From Panicum virgatum (lineage: Eukaryota > Streptophyta > Magnoliopsida > Poales > Poaceae): DNA of 64,000 nucleotides. A program made the translations under genes and the position numbers. Positions 47,371 through 58,136 of the stretch are shown here, in pieces (the first letter of the stretch is position 1; each line of letters begins with the position of its first letter). A model generated the notes under the pieces. It had not been told where the DNA came from. It saw only the letters and a list, made by a program, of their open reading frames with translations, and did not search any database. The stretch is from positions 18,235,756-18,299,755 of the forward strand of contig NC_053141.1 of assembly GCF_016808335.1 (NCBI RefSeq). Reading direction: 5' to 3'.

Positions 47371-48280
47371 ACTGGAGAGGAGGGGATGAGTGCGAGGGAG
47401 AGTTTTGGAGATGAGTTCGACTGAGATAGGGATGAATCCTATGGCGGCGACGTGTTCCCTGCGGCGGCAGGCGAGGTGGCGCGAGGGGAGCAAGCGAAGC
47501 GGCGTGGCGCGGGGCGAGCAGGCCAGCAAGAGGCGATTCGGAGGCAGCGGGATCACACGCGTGACGCGTGGAGGTGGTGAGTTGATCTGGGGAGCGATTC
47601 TGGCGGCCCTCGCGTTTGCTGGAATTGGAAAGCAGCGGCGGCGAGTTGCGGCGCGACGTGGATGGGAAAGGTGCCAGCGAGAGGTGGAGTGGAACCAGGG
47701 AGAGGGCAGGGAGGCCGGGTGGCACTCCAGAGGCGGTGAGGGGTAGCCGGCGGGCGGGGTATACCGCGGCGGCGGTGGCCGGCCCTGTTTAGAGGACTTG
47801 GTTGTAAAAAATGAAAAGCTCAGGGGTTCAACTGAAAACTAAAATTTCCAGTTGATCTAGGGCTCAAATGAAAAAAGTGCCCAAAATGAAAGTTGTTCAG
47901 TTTTTGAAGACCTACAACTTTCATATTGTGCAAATTTTCACTAGATCAAAGGATTTTGAAATATTTTCAAAAGTTCAAAAGAACTCTATTTAATAAAGGA
48001 AAGTTACTTTTTGATAGCAAATTCACACCAAATTTGGGTAAAATGCAATAAAGTTGCCAAGTAATGATTACTAGCATATTTGCAAGAAAGCTCTTCTCAA
48101 ATTTGAAAATACTCACTAAATTAAAACTTTTTGCTAAAAGGGGATAGTAATTTTGCATGATTACACGTATGCCCCTAATTTGCATTGAAAAATTTTTAAC
48201 TACCAAACAAGGATAAACACATAAAATGCACACATTATCCTATGTTCTATTATAGTAGACACCTGAGGTGTCACAGGGTC

Positions 48281-48736
48281 CTATAAGATATGGTTCACAA
48301 ATTTAAGCGCAGCATGAAAAACATTTATGCAAGGCATCTATCAAGAACTCATGTTAGCGTATTCTTAAACAGATTCAGGTATTTGGAACATTATGCTCAT
48401 GTTTAGAAACGCTAAAGGGAGGAAACAAGTGAGGTAGTGCAAACTAAGAGTCGGAGCGGAAGGTGCACGTGACGTGTGAATGTGTAGCATAATGGGATCT
48501 CCCCCCCCCCCCCACACACACTTGTTTTCAACCTGCTCATCGATCATAGACAAAACAAATAAAATATGAAAGATAATGGGGCTCTACCGGCATTAACACC
48601 GGGGAGCCAAAGTTCTCAATCCAAAACAAACTTAATAAGACTGGGGCATGACTAAACTGAACTAAACCTAAACGAAATGACTAAGACCAGCGCCCAAACT
48701 AAACTAATGATAACGCCCCTTCTTAGGACGTGACTC
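48281..48736 (-). other. Athila 1 sequence downstream of the accessory ORF
   Basis: Non-coding 3' UTR. Contains a C-run followed by CACACA at 48501-48521. Confidence 0.55.
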
Positions 48737-49507
48737 CTAATAGAGGTCCTTGTGACTCGTAGCCTCATACAAGCGCTTCATCGTAGCGCTTAGACCACGA
48801 CGCAAAAGAAGGAGATCATCCCGAAGCTCCTTGACCTCAATCTTCCTTTCCGCAAGCTGGTCCTCGAGGCGCCTGTTCTCCAGGCGCAGCTGCTGGACTA
48901 TCGCGGTGAGGTCGGCGATGGTAGATCACTCTGAGGTGGCGTCGCCTTTGGGCTTTGTAGGCGACGACTGAGATCTAGTCTTCTTCGGAGATGGACTAGT
49001 AGCTGCACTCCTCCATTGAGCGTCCAGAGCCTGAGTTGGCGTTGCCCCCTGTACAGGCTTCGGGGTGCTCCTTTGGGGCACGGGAACAGTCTATGCAGTC
49101 TGAGGTGGCGCAGACGATCCTGTTGCCGCTCCCTCCTTGAAGAGCTGCTTTGCGATCGACCCCAAGGGGGGTGGAGTTTCCTTGGAGGGTCTTCTATATG
49201 GGCTCTGTGTGCATGCCCTGGATCTCGCGATCTTGAGGGGCGAGGGTTACCATGCAGTGGAGCGGGGGCGCTGGATGTCGCGCCCCCTAGTCGGATGACC
49301 AGGCAGATCGGCCGACTAGAGGGTGGCGCCCACCGGCCCTCCGCTGCTCCCCACGGCAGGGACCATCGCCAAGGGCTGCACAAAGGTCGCCTCATCTTCC
49401 AGCATCGCCTCGGCGGCAGGATTTGGGGCATTGATTGCTGGAAGACTCGCTGGATGAGTTGTGGCCGGTGTGGTGGCTACGGTTTTGGGGTTTCCTTCGC
49501 CGGCCAT
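48737..49507 (-). pseudogene. Athila 1 accessory ORF after pol, 256 codons, four nonsense codons
   Basis: ATG at 49507 (MAGEGNPKTVATTP). Low-complexity Ala/Pro/Ser/Thr-rich body with a Lys/Ser-rich patch (SPKKTRSQSSPTKPK), then a C-terminal coiled coil with regular Leu/Glu/Arg heptads (LTAIVQQLRLENRRLEDQL). In-frame stops TAG 49318-49316, then TAA, TAG and TGA; reading continues without frameshift to TAG at 48737-48739. It lies about 280 bp after the integrase, in the position where Athila elements carry an env-like ORF, but has no signal peptide or transmembrane segment. A TATA-like CCTATTTATC lies in the gap (about 49757). Unrecognised; ORF status rests on the preserved frame and coiled coil. 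Confidence 0.5.
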
Positions 49508-49785
49508 GGGTTGAGGATGGTGGGATGCTAGTGGTAGTCAATGGAGGTTTTGAGGAATAGATGGAAACAAGGTGGAGAAGAGAGGGTTTTAGGTTTTCTA
49601 GAAGAAAAGAAGAGAGGTACGAGAACTCCTTTTTCTCTTCTTGAATGCCGTCGTTCCTCACGGATTTGGGCTCTAGGTGGGTCAAGAAGGTCGTGCACCG
49701 AAGCCCCAGATTGTTCTGGTCAGCAGGTGGGGTCTGGTAGATTAGAGATAAATAGGCCCACCTGTCCTTTTGGCCTGTATGGCTC

Positions 49786-50694
49786 TTAATTAGATATAAA
49801 CACGTGATCGACTAAGTCAATCACGTCTATCTCTTCATCAAGAGCTTTATTGTGATCTAGGAAAAGCTTGAGTCGTTGAGCGTTTACCTTGTAGGCGTTA
49901 CCGTCGTCATCTTGTATCGTGATGGCTCCATGAGGTGATGTGTCGATGACGTGGTACGGTCCTTGCCATTTGCTTCGTAGCTTTCCGTGACCAAACAACT
50001 TGACCCTGGAATTGAAAAGTAATACCTTGTGTCCGGGGTTGAAGTTCTTGGGCTTCAACCGCTTATCATGCCATCTCTTGGTTCTTTCTTTGTAGATCGA
50101 GGCATTATGATAAGCTCTGTCTCTCCATTCCTCCAGTTCCGAGAATTGATGCCTCCGGTACTCTCCGACTAGTTTTAGATCCATGTTCCATTTCTGGATA
50201 GCCCAGTGTGCTATGTGCTCCAGCTCTATGGGTAAGTGGCAAGTTTTCCCATAGACAAGCTGATAGGGTGACATTCCAAGGGTGTCTTATATGCTGTACG
50301 ATATGCCCAGAGCGCATCCGGTAGTTTTAGCTTCCATCCCTTCCCCATCTCATTCACCGTCTTCTGCATAATGTTCTTGATCTGTATGGTAGATGTTTCT
50401 GCTTGACTGCTGGTCTGAGGGTGATACGGAGTCACGATGTTGTGCCTTGTCCCTAGCTCCTTGAGAAAGTTCCGGAAGGCCGAGTCAATGAAGTGTGACC
50501 CCCCATCACTGATTACCATCTGTGGTGTGCCAAACCTTGGAAAGATAATCTCATGGAACATCTTACGGGCATGCTTTGCATCTGCGGCTCTACATGGCAT
50601 GGCTTCGACCCATTTGGAGACGTAATCTACGGCGACCAAGATGTACTCGCATCCTTGGGATCTCACAAAAGGCCCCATGTAGTCAATACCCCAC
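49786..50694 (-). pseudogene. pol: Athila 1 integrase, C-terminal two thirds, one frameshift
   Basis: Athila-type integrase core: catalytic Asp in GIDYMGPF, Asp in ISDGGSHF, Glu in PQTSSQAE, then KTPL and [15 protein letters not shown], a clade signature, and the C-terminal domain (WQGPYHV). A single-base loss near 50275 separates the two frames. Truncated at 50694 by insertion of Athila 2 (flank CCCAC). Ends with TAA at 49786. Protease, RT and RNase H must lie outside the window. Confidence 0.88.
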
Positions 50695-52171
50695 TGTTGA
50701 CGGTGCTTAAGTGCCAAATCCAACCATCAACTGTACTCAATAATAAAGGAAAACTATACGCCTTACTCACATATTTGTATCACTAACCTTGCTCCACAGT
50801 TGTTTTCGAGTTTTGTACATTTCAGATGAGCAAGAGCCGAATAAGATGAAAACACACAGCAGACGCCACACAACTACACAAAAGATCGCATCCGGCGTCA
50901 CCCACTTACAAGGAGGGCCCACCTGGCAGAGCAAACAGGCGCACCACGCATAATGCATACAAGGAAAGATACGAGGGCCCACTTGTCAGCCTGCCAGAGG
51001 AGGATAAGGACGAGGGCCTGCCAGGTGAGGTCGGCCGAACCCAGGGTTTGGCCGAACCTAGCCTGGCTCCCATCCAGGTGCACTTCAAGGAGGAGTCACC
51101 CCAAGGCACCTAATCACCTTCCATACGTGTGTTGGCGGGAAACCGACCTCCAAGTAGTATAAATAGGCCTCTCCTCCACTCCCCTCAACACACACACTTC
51201 ATTTCCTCCATTCCAAGAAGGATCTCCTCTCTCTTGCTCTCTTAGCTAGGTAGTAGAGCTAGGCTGGTTCTTCTTTAGCGAGCAAGTCGTCCTCAGGGTC
51301 GTTGACCAATCCTCGGCTCCCGGTATGGCTTTGTATCCGACTTGTTAGATTTCTATTCATAATATAGGGATATACCATGGCTGCTTTACTATCTTGATAG
51401 TTTATCAATCCATGTTTAGTTCATTCATGAGTTATGCAAAGGTCTTGGTTAGGCCAGATGATCCGGGTACGGATAGAGGTCCGTTGTGCTTTTGAGCTTG
51501 CTCTAGTGTTTTACTCGTCCATCCGAAGGGTGGAAGACCTGGGGACACTAGAGTAGTGACTTCATACACGATCGTGGTGCTCGGGTATGCGGGATCCTTT
51601 GGATATGACCGTGCTCCACAGTGTGACTGGGGTAGACGGCAGGTGGTGACAGCCCTGTCTGTCCGGCGTAACAACTGTGTTGCGTTTAGCGTATTCCCCG
51701 ACGTTCGGGTTCGGTGTAGGAGCTCATGCAAAGAGGTAATAGGACTGGACGTACTCCGGTGTGGGACCTTCTCCCCGCTATCCTATTTTAATGGCATCTG
51801 TACTGTGTCGCATTACCCTTGCTTATTATTTACCTGGACTTACCCCTGTTAGAGTTTTGCCTATTGTTTGAGGCACAATGTCATGGTTAATGTTAAGTAC
51901 AATACCTTTGCCGCTGCCATCCTTTGGGACACAAATAAATGACGATACCCTTACTCTCCAGATGAAATGCTATAACGGTATATCCATGCGCTTGCAGATC
52001 CATCTGTAATCGTATTGATTATACCACGAGAGTGGCACCCCTTGGGTGCAGTTGCTAGGATGGGTTCGGCGCCCTCATTTCTAGTGATTGCACTAAGGAC
52101 CACCAACAGGCAATTCTGAGGTTGTTACCGAGGTCATCGCAAACCTGGTATCGACTTAAGAAATGCCAACA
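50695..52171 (+). repeat. 5' LTR of Athila 2
   Basis: Starts TGTTGACGGTGCTTAAG; GGTCGGCCGAACC at 51029 and TTTGGCCGAACC at 51047; TATAAATAG at 51158. Ends approximately at CCAACA (52171), 8 nt before the primer site. Confidence 0.8.
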
Positions 52172-52179
52172 AGCATTTC

Positions 52180-52197
52180 TGGCGCTGTTGCCGGGGA
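52180..52197 (+). promoter_or_regulatory. Athila 2 primer binding site
   Basis: TGGCGCTGTTGCCGGGGA, one mismatch from the Athila-lineage TGGCGCCGTTGCCGGGGA (tRNA-Asp type, from memory). Confidence 0.75.
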
Positions 52198-52330
52198 CGG
52201 CATGTGAACAAAGTTATTGTGCTGATATTAACATAGGCTTTGTACTCAGATATAGTCTTTACTCTTTCAGGCTTATGTCACTTTATGTCTTCTTTTATTT
52301 TTTTGATTCGAAAGAAGACTGGGGTAGTGT

Positions 52331-54381
52331 ATGACTGGTTTCTCCCTGCCAAAAAACTACACAGACAATCCAGAGAGGCTCGTGAGAAGGGCATGACCTT
52401 GCGTTGTTCCTCCTCTCGCCATCCTCCCAGCACAGGAATCCGTTCAGGAAGCACCACTTGTTCCTGAGGCTATGGCTGAAAAGACCCTTCGGGAGTTCTC
52501 CGTCCCCTCCACCGACAACGTGGCCACTGGCCCCAACATCAACATCGGGGATGTGAACTTCGAGCTCAAATCAAGCCTCATTAACATGGTGCAGGCTAGC
52601 CCATTCTGTGGCAAGCTGAATGATGACGCAAATGCTCATTTGCAGAATTTTCTAGAGCTCTGTGACACCGTTGTCATATGGGGTGTCGCTACCGATGCAA
52701 TCAAGCTTCATCTGTTTCCCTTCTCCCTCCTGGGGAAGGCGAAACAGTGGTTTTACAAGGAAAAGGACATCGACACCTGGGCCAAATGCTCCAAGGCGTT
52801 CCTCGCTAAATTCTTCCCGCTGGGCAAAACAAATGCCCTACGCGGAAGAATATCAAGTTTTCAGCAGACGGGGATGGAATCCATCCCGGAAGCTTGGGAG
52901 AGGCTGCAGGAATACATCCTGGCCTGTCCTCACCACGGCATGGATGAGTGGCTCATCCTTCAATGCTTCTACAATGGGCTCACAATGACACCTCGAGCCA
53001 ACATTGATGCCTCTGCTGGAGGAGCCTTTCTCGACCTGACCATAGCCAAAGCAAAAGAATTGGTTGAGAAGATGGTCTCCAATTAGGGGTGGAGTGATGA
53101 ACGACTCCAACCCCACACAAAGGGCATGCATACCGTCAAAGAGACGGATATGATTGCCGCGAAACTGGACCTCCTCATCAAAAAGATGGAGGAAGGGAGC
53201 AAGCAACAAATTCATGCTCCCATCTACGCCATGGGTTCGCACTTCACGTGCGAAGTCTGCGGCAACAATGGACATTCGGGGAATGACTACCCCGAAACCC
53301 GTGACGACTGCGCCTACCTCAACAACAACAACAACAACGGGTACCGTCCACCACAAGGAGGCCAGGGGTGGAACCAGCCACGTCCACAATTCCAGGGAGG
53401 TAACAACTATAATCCTTCTTATAATTCGAATTTCAATTCGAACCAACCTCCCTTGAGGGATCTTGTTCTTGGCCAAGTTAAAATTAATAAAAATATAAAT
53501 AAAAAGCTTTTGGCCAATGACAAATCCTTGAAAAGTTTAAATGATAAGATTGAAACTTTGTCCTCTACTCTTAAAAATCAATTAAGTTTCAACAAAATGA
53601 TTGAAACCCAGCTTGCACGAATTGCTGCTGCGTTACCTGCTGTTGAGAGCGGGAAGATCCCAGGGCATCCCGAGACTCCCGTTGAAAATGTCAGCATGGT
53701 GTCTACTGGACAGGGTAACTCGTCCCGGAGGCCACCACGTAATAACCATGTAGGTAGGTACAATCCTCCAAAGGACGACGTTTGGGATGGCATTGTGGCA
53801 GCAGTGCAAGAAGATCCAGGGGTCCCCATGATCAGCTGCTCAATCTACATCAAACACTTCGAGCGGTGCCTATGCAATCTGGGGGAAAGCGTAAACATAA
53901 TGCCCAAGGTAATCTATGAAGCACTTGAATATCCTGTTGTTTCCCCCAACAACTATGCTCGTACAGCTTCCAGATTCGACCATTCGGTATCCCGAAGGGA
54001 TAGCCGAACACGTCTTCGTACGAGTACGAGATTCCTTCGTCCTTGCCGACTTTGTAGTAATGGATATGGAGGGCGACCTCAGAGTCGACCTCGTTCTTGG
54101 GCGACCTTTCCTATGGTCCGCCAAGGCAAGGATTGATGTCGGAAAGGGAGTAATCTGCTTCCGAATCGGTAGAGAGGATATGTTTTTCAGGTTCAAAAAA
54201 AGGGAGGAGCAACACTTCATGAAACAACAAGACAGCGAAGGGAAAGCACTCTGGGGTGCACCAGAACCTCAGCCAGAACACCGACCACCACACCTAAAAG
54301 AAAGAAGAAGGCAAAGAAGGTGTGGCGGAAGGTCGAGAGTTTGGCCTCGTCCACTTCTCTAGGACGAGCCGACCAATGGTA
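52331..54381 (+). pseudogene. gag: Athila 2 gag and protease-like region, broken
   Basis: Start chosen at ATG 52331 (MTGFSLPKNYTDNPE), in frame with the better-preserved part from 52472. In-frame TGA 52394 and TAG 53084. Gag domain at about 52600-53000 (LHLFPFSLLGKAKQWFY). The zinc knuckle at about 53250 has its last Cys replaced by Tyr (CEVCGNNGH, NDY). An Asn-rich linker precedes the protease-like region at 53810-54180, where the catalytic Asp is Asn (LCNLGESVN); the flap-side VLGRPFL is present. A frameshift near 53945 moves the frame. The coding sequence ends in a Lys-rich stretch with TAA at 54379. Canonical Athila pol would continue into RT here. Confidence 0.85.
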
Positions 54382-54738
54382 AGAACGATGGAGAAAATTT
54401 GTGCACGTTGGACTATAAATGACACACCCTTGCCAAAGGTAAATTGGTATTTATCTCATATTTACTTTCTCCGCCTTTTCAAATTTTCTTTGCACCACAT
54501 TTGTTTTTTCCCACTGTATATTTGAAAATTTTCAAAATTGTTTTCTGCATGCTGGAATTTTTCTAGCAATTTTTTGTTTTCACAAAAATACCAAAAATAT
54601 TTTCTGAGTTTTAAAATCCTTTGGGGAAAATAATTTGGACATCTTTTCGAGCAAACTTTTGGCCTTGCACTACATTTTTAAAGTTTATGACCGTTGAGGA
54701 ATCACCTGGCCAAAGGGGGCACCAGGGGCCCACCCTGG

Positions 54739-54864
54739 GGCCGGCCGACCCCGCAGGTCGGCCGACCCAGGGCCAACGGTTCCTGGGCCCCACCTCCTCC
54801 AACGGTTACCTGACCGTTGTGCCTGTCTCCTCCTCGGGGGCACTCGCCCAGTTTCTTTAAATAG
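54739..54864 (+). promoter_or_regulatory. Internal promoter-like cassette before the Athila 2 accessory ORF
   Basis: GGCCGGCCGACC (54739) and the perfect palindrome GGTCGGCCGACC (54756), then CTTTAAATAG (54855) and a pyrimidine-rich leader; ATG at 55117. The palindrome-to-TATA distance (about 90 bp) matches that in the element's LTR (about 100 bp). Confidence 0.6.
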
Positions 54865-55116
54865 AGGCCGAGAGGGGTGTTGAGCTCTCTCATGCTCACA
54901 CACTCACTCACACTCCCTCTCACACATTCTTGCTCGGGTTTCCTTTGGATTTTGGCTCAAGTTTGATTGCAAGAACACTCTCTCTTTCATTTCTTTGCTG
55001 CAAGATTGTCTACACACTTTGAGGAACAACTTTCGAGTAAGAGTTTCATCTTCATTTCACTAACATAACCCGAATCGAGTTGTTCTCATTCATTCTTGTT
55101 CGTTCTTGTTGCAAGC

Positions 55117-56628
55117 ATGAGGGGTGCAGGGCGGAAGATTTCCGGAGCTTTCAAGAAGATGACGGGCTTAGGCTCATCCCATTCGCGGGGTGAGTCAAGC
55201 TCTCGTCATTCCTCCGAACCTACACCAACACCAACCACGATGGACTATGAGCAAGACGAATAAGAGGAACAATTTGAGGAGCAAGCTGCAGAACCGTAAG
55301 CCGAGGACATGGAAATAGATGAAGATGATGCACTGTACCTTGACCTGCGAGATGACCGCGAGCATCAAGCCTACGCCATGATCAAGAATCGAAGCTTCGG
55401 TCATACCAGAGCCTTCGATCCGGATCTTCTTGAGAAAATAGGTATGGACGTTGACTTCGCTCGTGTTTGGCATGCGGTTGGATGGGATGGCTTTGTGCCC
55501 GTTGAGGAGATTGGTTCTCGATTCCTCACCATCCAGTTTCTTTGCACTCTTCGGGAGGTGGACGATGATGTTTCTTTCCGACTTTTTGAAGTTGAATGCT
55601 ATTTTAATTGGAGAAATTTCAGCTGCCTCCTTGGTTTTAGCGCGCGCTTGCCAGTTTCCCTTGCAAAAGCTTGCCGCGGTTTTGATCGACATGAGTTTTG
55701 GGGTTTGATTTCGGGTCAAGTTGCTCATGACAAGTTTGCACCTCGGTGCAATGACATTCAAAATCCGACTCTTCGTTTGATGCACAAGTGGGTGGCTATC
55801 ACTCTCTTTCCAAGAGATGATCCACGACCAGTGCGTAACGATGAGTTGATCATATTATACGCCATGGTTAACAAGATCCGAATCTCCCCAAGAAAAGCAA
55901 TGGTTAAGCAATGGCTCACAAATTTTTGGATGACGGGTCCTATTGAATGCACTTCTTTGGTTAGCTGCATCGCATCAAACATGGGAATCTTAGACGGGAA
56001 CCCCGTTCCTTTCATTGAGGAGCCCCGTGTTATGATCGATGAGGCGTATTTGGTTCAAGGCCACATACTCAAGAAAGACCCGGATGACTCCTTAATTTTC
56101 TTTTCTCTCGGTTATGCAAATGAAATCCCGCTGCCAAACACGGGATGACATTTCTATAATTGTCATTCGCTAACCATCCCTCTTGTTTCACAAGAGGAGA
56201 TCCGCAGGCATAGTGTTTCTGGTCTTCCTGGCAGGGTTACAAGAAGCAGGGCCAGAAGGGAGGAATTCATGCAGCAGCAACCTCAGCCTCAACCACAGCA
56301 ATATGAGGCTGGAGGTTCGTCATGGCAGAGTGCCAGCTCCACTGAGTGGGCGCAGTAGGCCTCAGGGCGCCGGTCCATCAGTTCCAGCTCCAGTGGACCC
56401 CCGCGACGTACAGCTTCGGCCAGAGGCTTCGCCACTCTGACTCGGCAGATGGGCTAGCTGAACGTGCGCACCACCAACATCGACGAGTCGCTGGACCAGC
56501 ACATTGAGTCAACTCAAAACTGGCAGCGATACACAGGCGAGAGGATCCGCAACCTGGAGCAGCAGACCCAGGAGGAGTGGAGGGCCTACTACCGTTGGGC
56601 TGGGTTTAACCCCAACCAACAGCAGTGA
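55117..56628 (+). pseudogene. Athila 2 accessory ORF, 503 codons, five nonsense codons
   Basis: ATG at 55117 (MRGAGRKISGAFKKM). Basic/Ser-rich N-terminus, acidic patch, then a folded-looking domain at about 75-330 (FLCTLREVDDDVSFRLFEV, LLGF, TLFPRDD, ELIILY, SCIASNM), a Gln/Pro-rich segment and a C-terminal helical stretch. In-frame stops TAA 55261, TAA 55297, TGA 56146, TAG 56356 and TAG 56455; no frameshift over 1.5 kb. The largest stop-free part starts at ATG 55309. Resembles plant ATHILA ORF-1/putative transposon proteins. No signal peptide or membrane segment. Confidence 0.7.
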
Positions 56629-58136
56629 GCCTGAAGCTAGCTTGGGGGAGGACCCCCATGAGAGGTACCTTGTATCAAACTCTATCCTTTACCACTTTCA
56701 AAACCTTGCATGAAACCATACAAAAATTTGCAAAATTCTGAAAATCCATAAAAATTTGCATAACTAAAATCAAATAAAAATTGACAAAACCTAGAAAAAC
56801 CCAAAAAATATTTACTTCCTTTCTCGTATGTGTAGTAAGCATGTGTAGTTTTTCCATATTGAGATGATGAATAGTTGCTCTGTTAGTTCCTTTCATATGC
56901 CTAGTTACAACCTTTTGTTCTTCCTAAGTTTTGAGTTTGGTGGCTAGTTGTTCAAACATTAAGCTTGAAACTTGTGGGTAGCGAAAAGCAGAATTCGAAT
57001 CTAGGTTGTTGTGGGTTATGATATGGCTGAAAAGTGTCGCTATGATCTTCTCCTACGTGATGCTTGATATCAGGAGTATTTCTTTTCAAAACTACAAAAA
57101 TAAAATAAAGTTCCTCGGTGATATGCAATTCCCATCCAGAGTCATATGAGTTACAAGTTTGAAAAGCCTTTCCGCATATGCAACTTGTCTTCTACTTGAG
57201 CTTTGTCAAATTGTTGTGACTCTTTAAGAGAATCATTTCATACGCCCATGATCAAGATCACGTACACGTCCACTCATATACTATACTTCTACACTTGGAA
57301 GATAGCAAGTACATTCATCCATCCACAAATAAACCTCCATGTTATACCTCTCTCCAAAGTTATCATCATAATGTATGGGCTATACAAAAAGAAATAAAAG
57401 ATGCATACCCAAAGAAGGTATGCCACATGCCCTCAAAGCATGTCAAAAAAAAGGAGGGAAGAGAAAAGATGCATACCCAAAGAAGGTATGCCACACGCCC
57501 ACAAAGCGTGTCAAAAAAAAAGAAGAAAAAAGAAAATATAGCCCATACCAAAAATAATACAAGGGAGAGAGAAATCATATAAAGGAGTTTTCATCCACCA
57601 TCCATCAAAAATACCCACACACTTGCACATCTTGATCAAGGTTTATGACTTGTTTCTCCTTTGGATCCGGTCTTTGACTTGGCAAAATATGAGAAGCAAG
57701 TTCGCCATCATATCCTCCATACCTACAGATCCACCAAAAAGAAGCCATTAGAAGTAGGATGGAAAAGAAAGGCGCATAAAAAGGCCTTGGTGAGGACTAA
57801 AAAACATTTGAGCGATCCGAGAGATCACCCAAGGAACTTACAAAATTTCTTTTCAAAAACTTTATAAAACCTCCGGATTGACAATTGAACAAAGGAGTGG
57901 TAAGTGGTACTCTACAAGCCGTTCTGACCCTCAACCGCCAAAGAGGAGGATGATGCTATAAGCCCCAGAGGAGTAAGGTAAAAGGTGCGAACAAGGCTAA
58001 CTTATTCAAAATAAAGGTAAGAACACTCGGTTGTGCCTTGTGTATAAGTCAGGAATGCGACATTGTAGCAACTTCTGATCAACAACCTAAGTCTAAAACT
58101 TTGCTCGGGACGAGCAAAGGGCTAGCTTGGGGGAGT
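56629..58136 (+). other. Athila 2 3' UTR
   Basis: AT-rich and non-coding. Contains the tandem stem-loops (57403-57511), A-rich runs, and a GCTCG-GGA-CGAGC mini-hairpin (about 58104-58116) just before the polypurine tract GCTTGGGGGAG (58125-58135). Confidence 0.7.
57403..57511 (+). repeat. Tandem double stem-loops in the Athila 2 3' UTR
   Basis: Period 68. Stem 1 is GCATACC-CAAAGAA-GGTATGC at 57403 and 57471, identical in both. Stem 2 is ACATGC-CCTCAAA-GCATGT (57425) and ACACGC-CCACAAA-GCGTGT (57493): a T-A pair replaced by C-G. Each is followed by an A-rich run. Confidence 0.85.

Larger units (their letters stand above)
31808..48275 (-). mobile_element. Tekay-type solo LTR (-), split by Copia B, duplication GGGTC
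   Basis: LTR halves are 31808-33696 and 46721-48275, about 3.44 kb in total. GGGTC flanks both sides (31803-31807 and 48276-48280). The left half is similar to the Tekay LTR at 18111 onward; the right end reads ACCTGAGGTGTCACA, i.e. minus-strand start TGTGACACC. No primer site or internal Tekay sequence adjoins, hence a solo LTR. GC-rich frames at 46960-47746 are promoter/leader sequence, not genes. Confidence 0.88.
27111..50694 (-). mobile_element. Athila 1: Athila-type Gypsy element (-), 3' half, host of the nest
   Basis: Pieces that read continuously once insertions are removed: 3' LTR 27111-29434 (itself interrupted), 29435-29567, 31033-31802, 48281-50694. On the minus strand the order is integrase C-terminal half, accessory ORF, 3' UTR with hairpins, polypurine tract, 3' LTR. 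Integrase type, accessory ORF position and LTR style fit the Athila lineage. The 5' half should lie right of the window, because Athila 2 interrupts the integrase at 50694. Confidence 0.75.

Noticed and set aside
46966..47746. Frames of up to 156 codons
   Set aside because: GC-rich part of the Tekay solo LTR, equivalent to 20760-21470.
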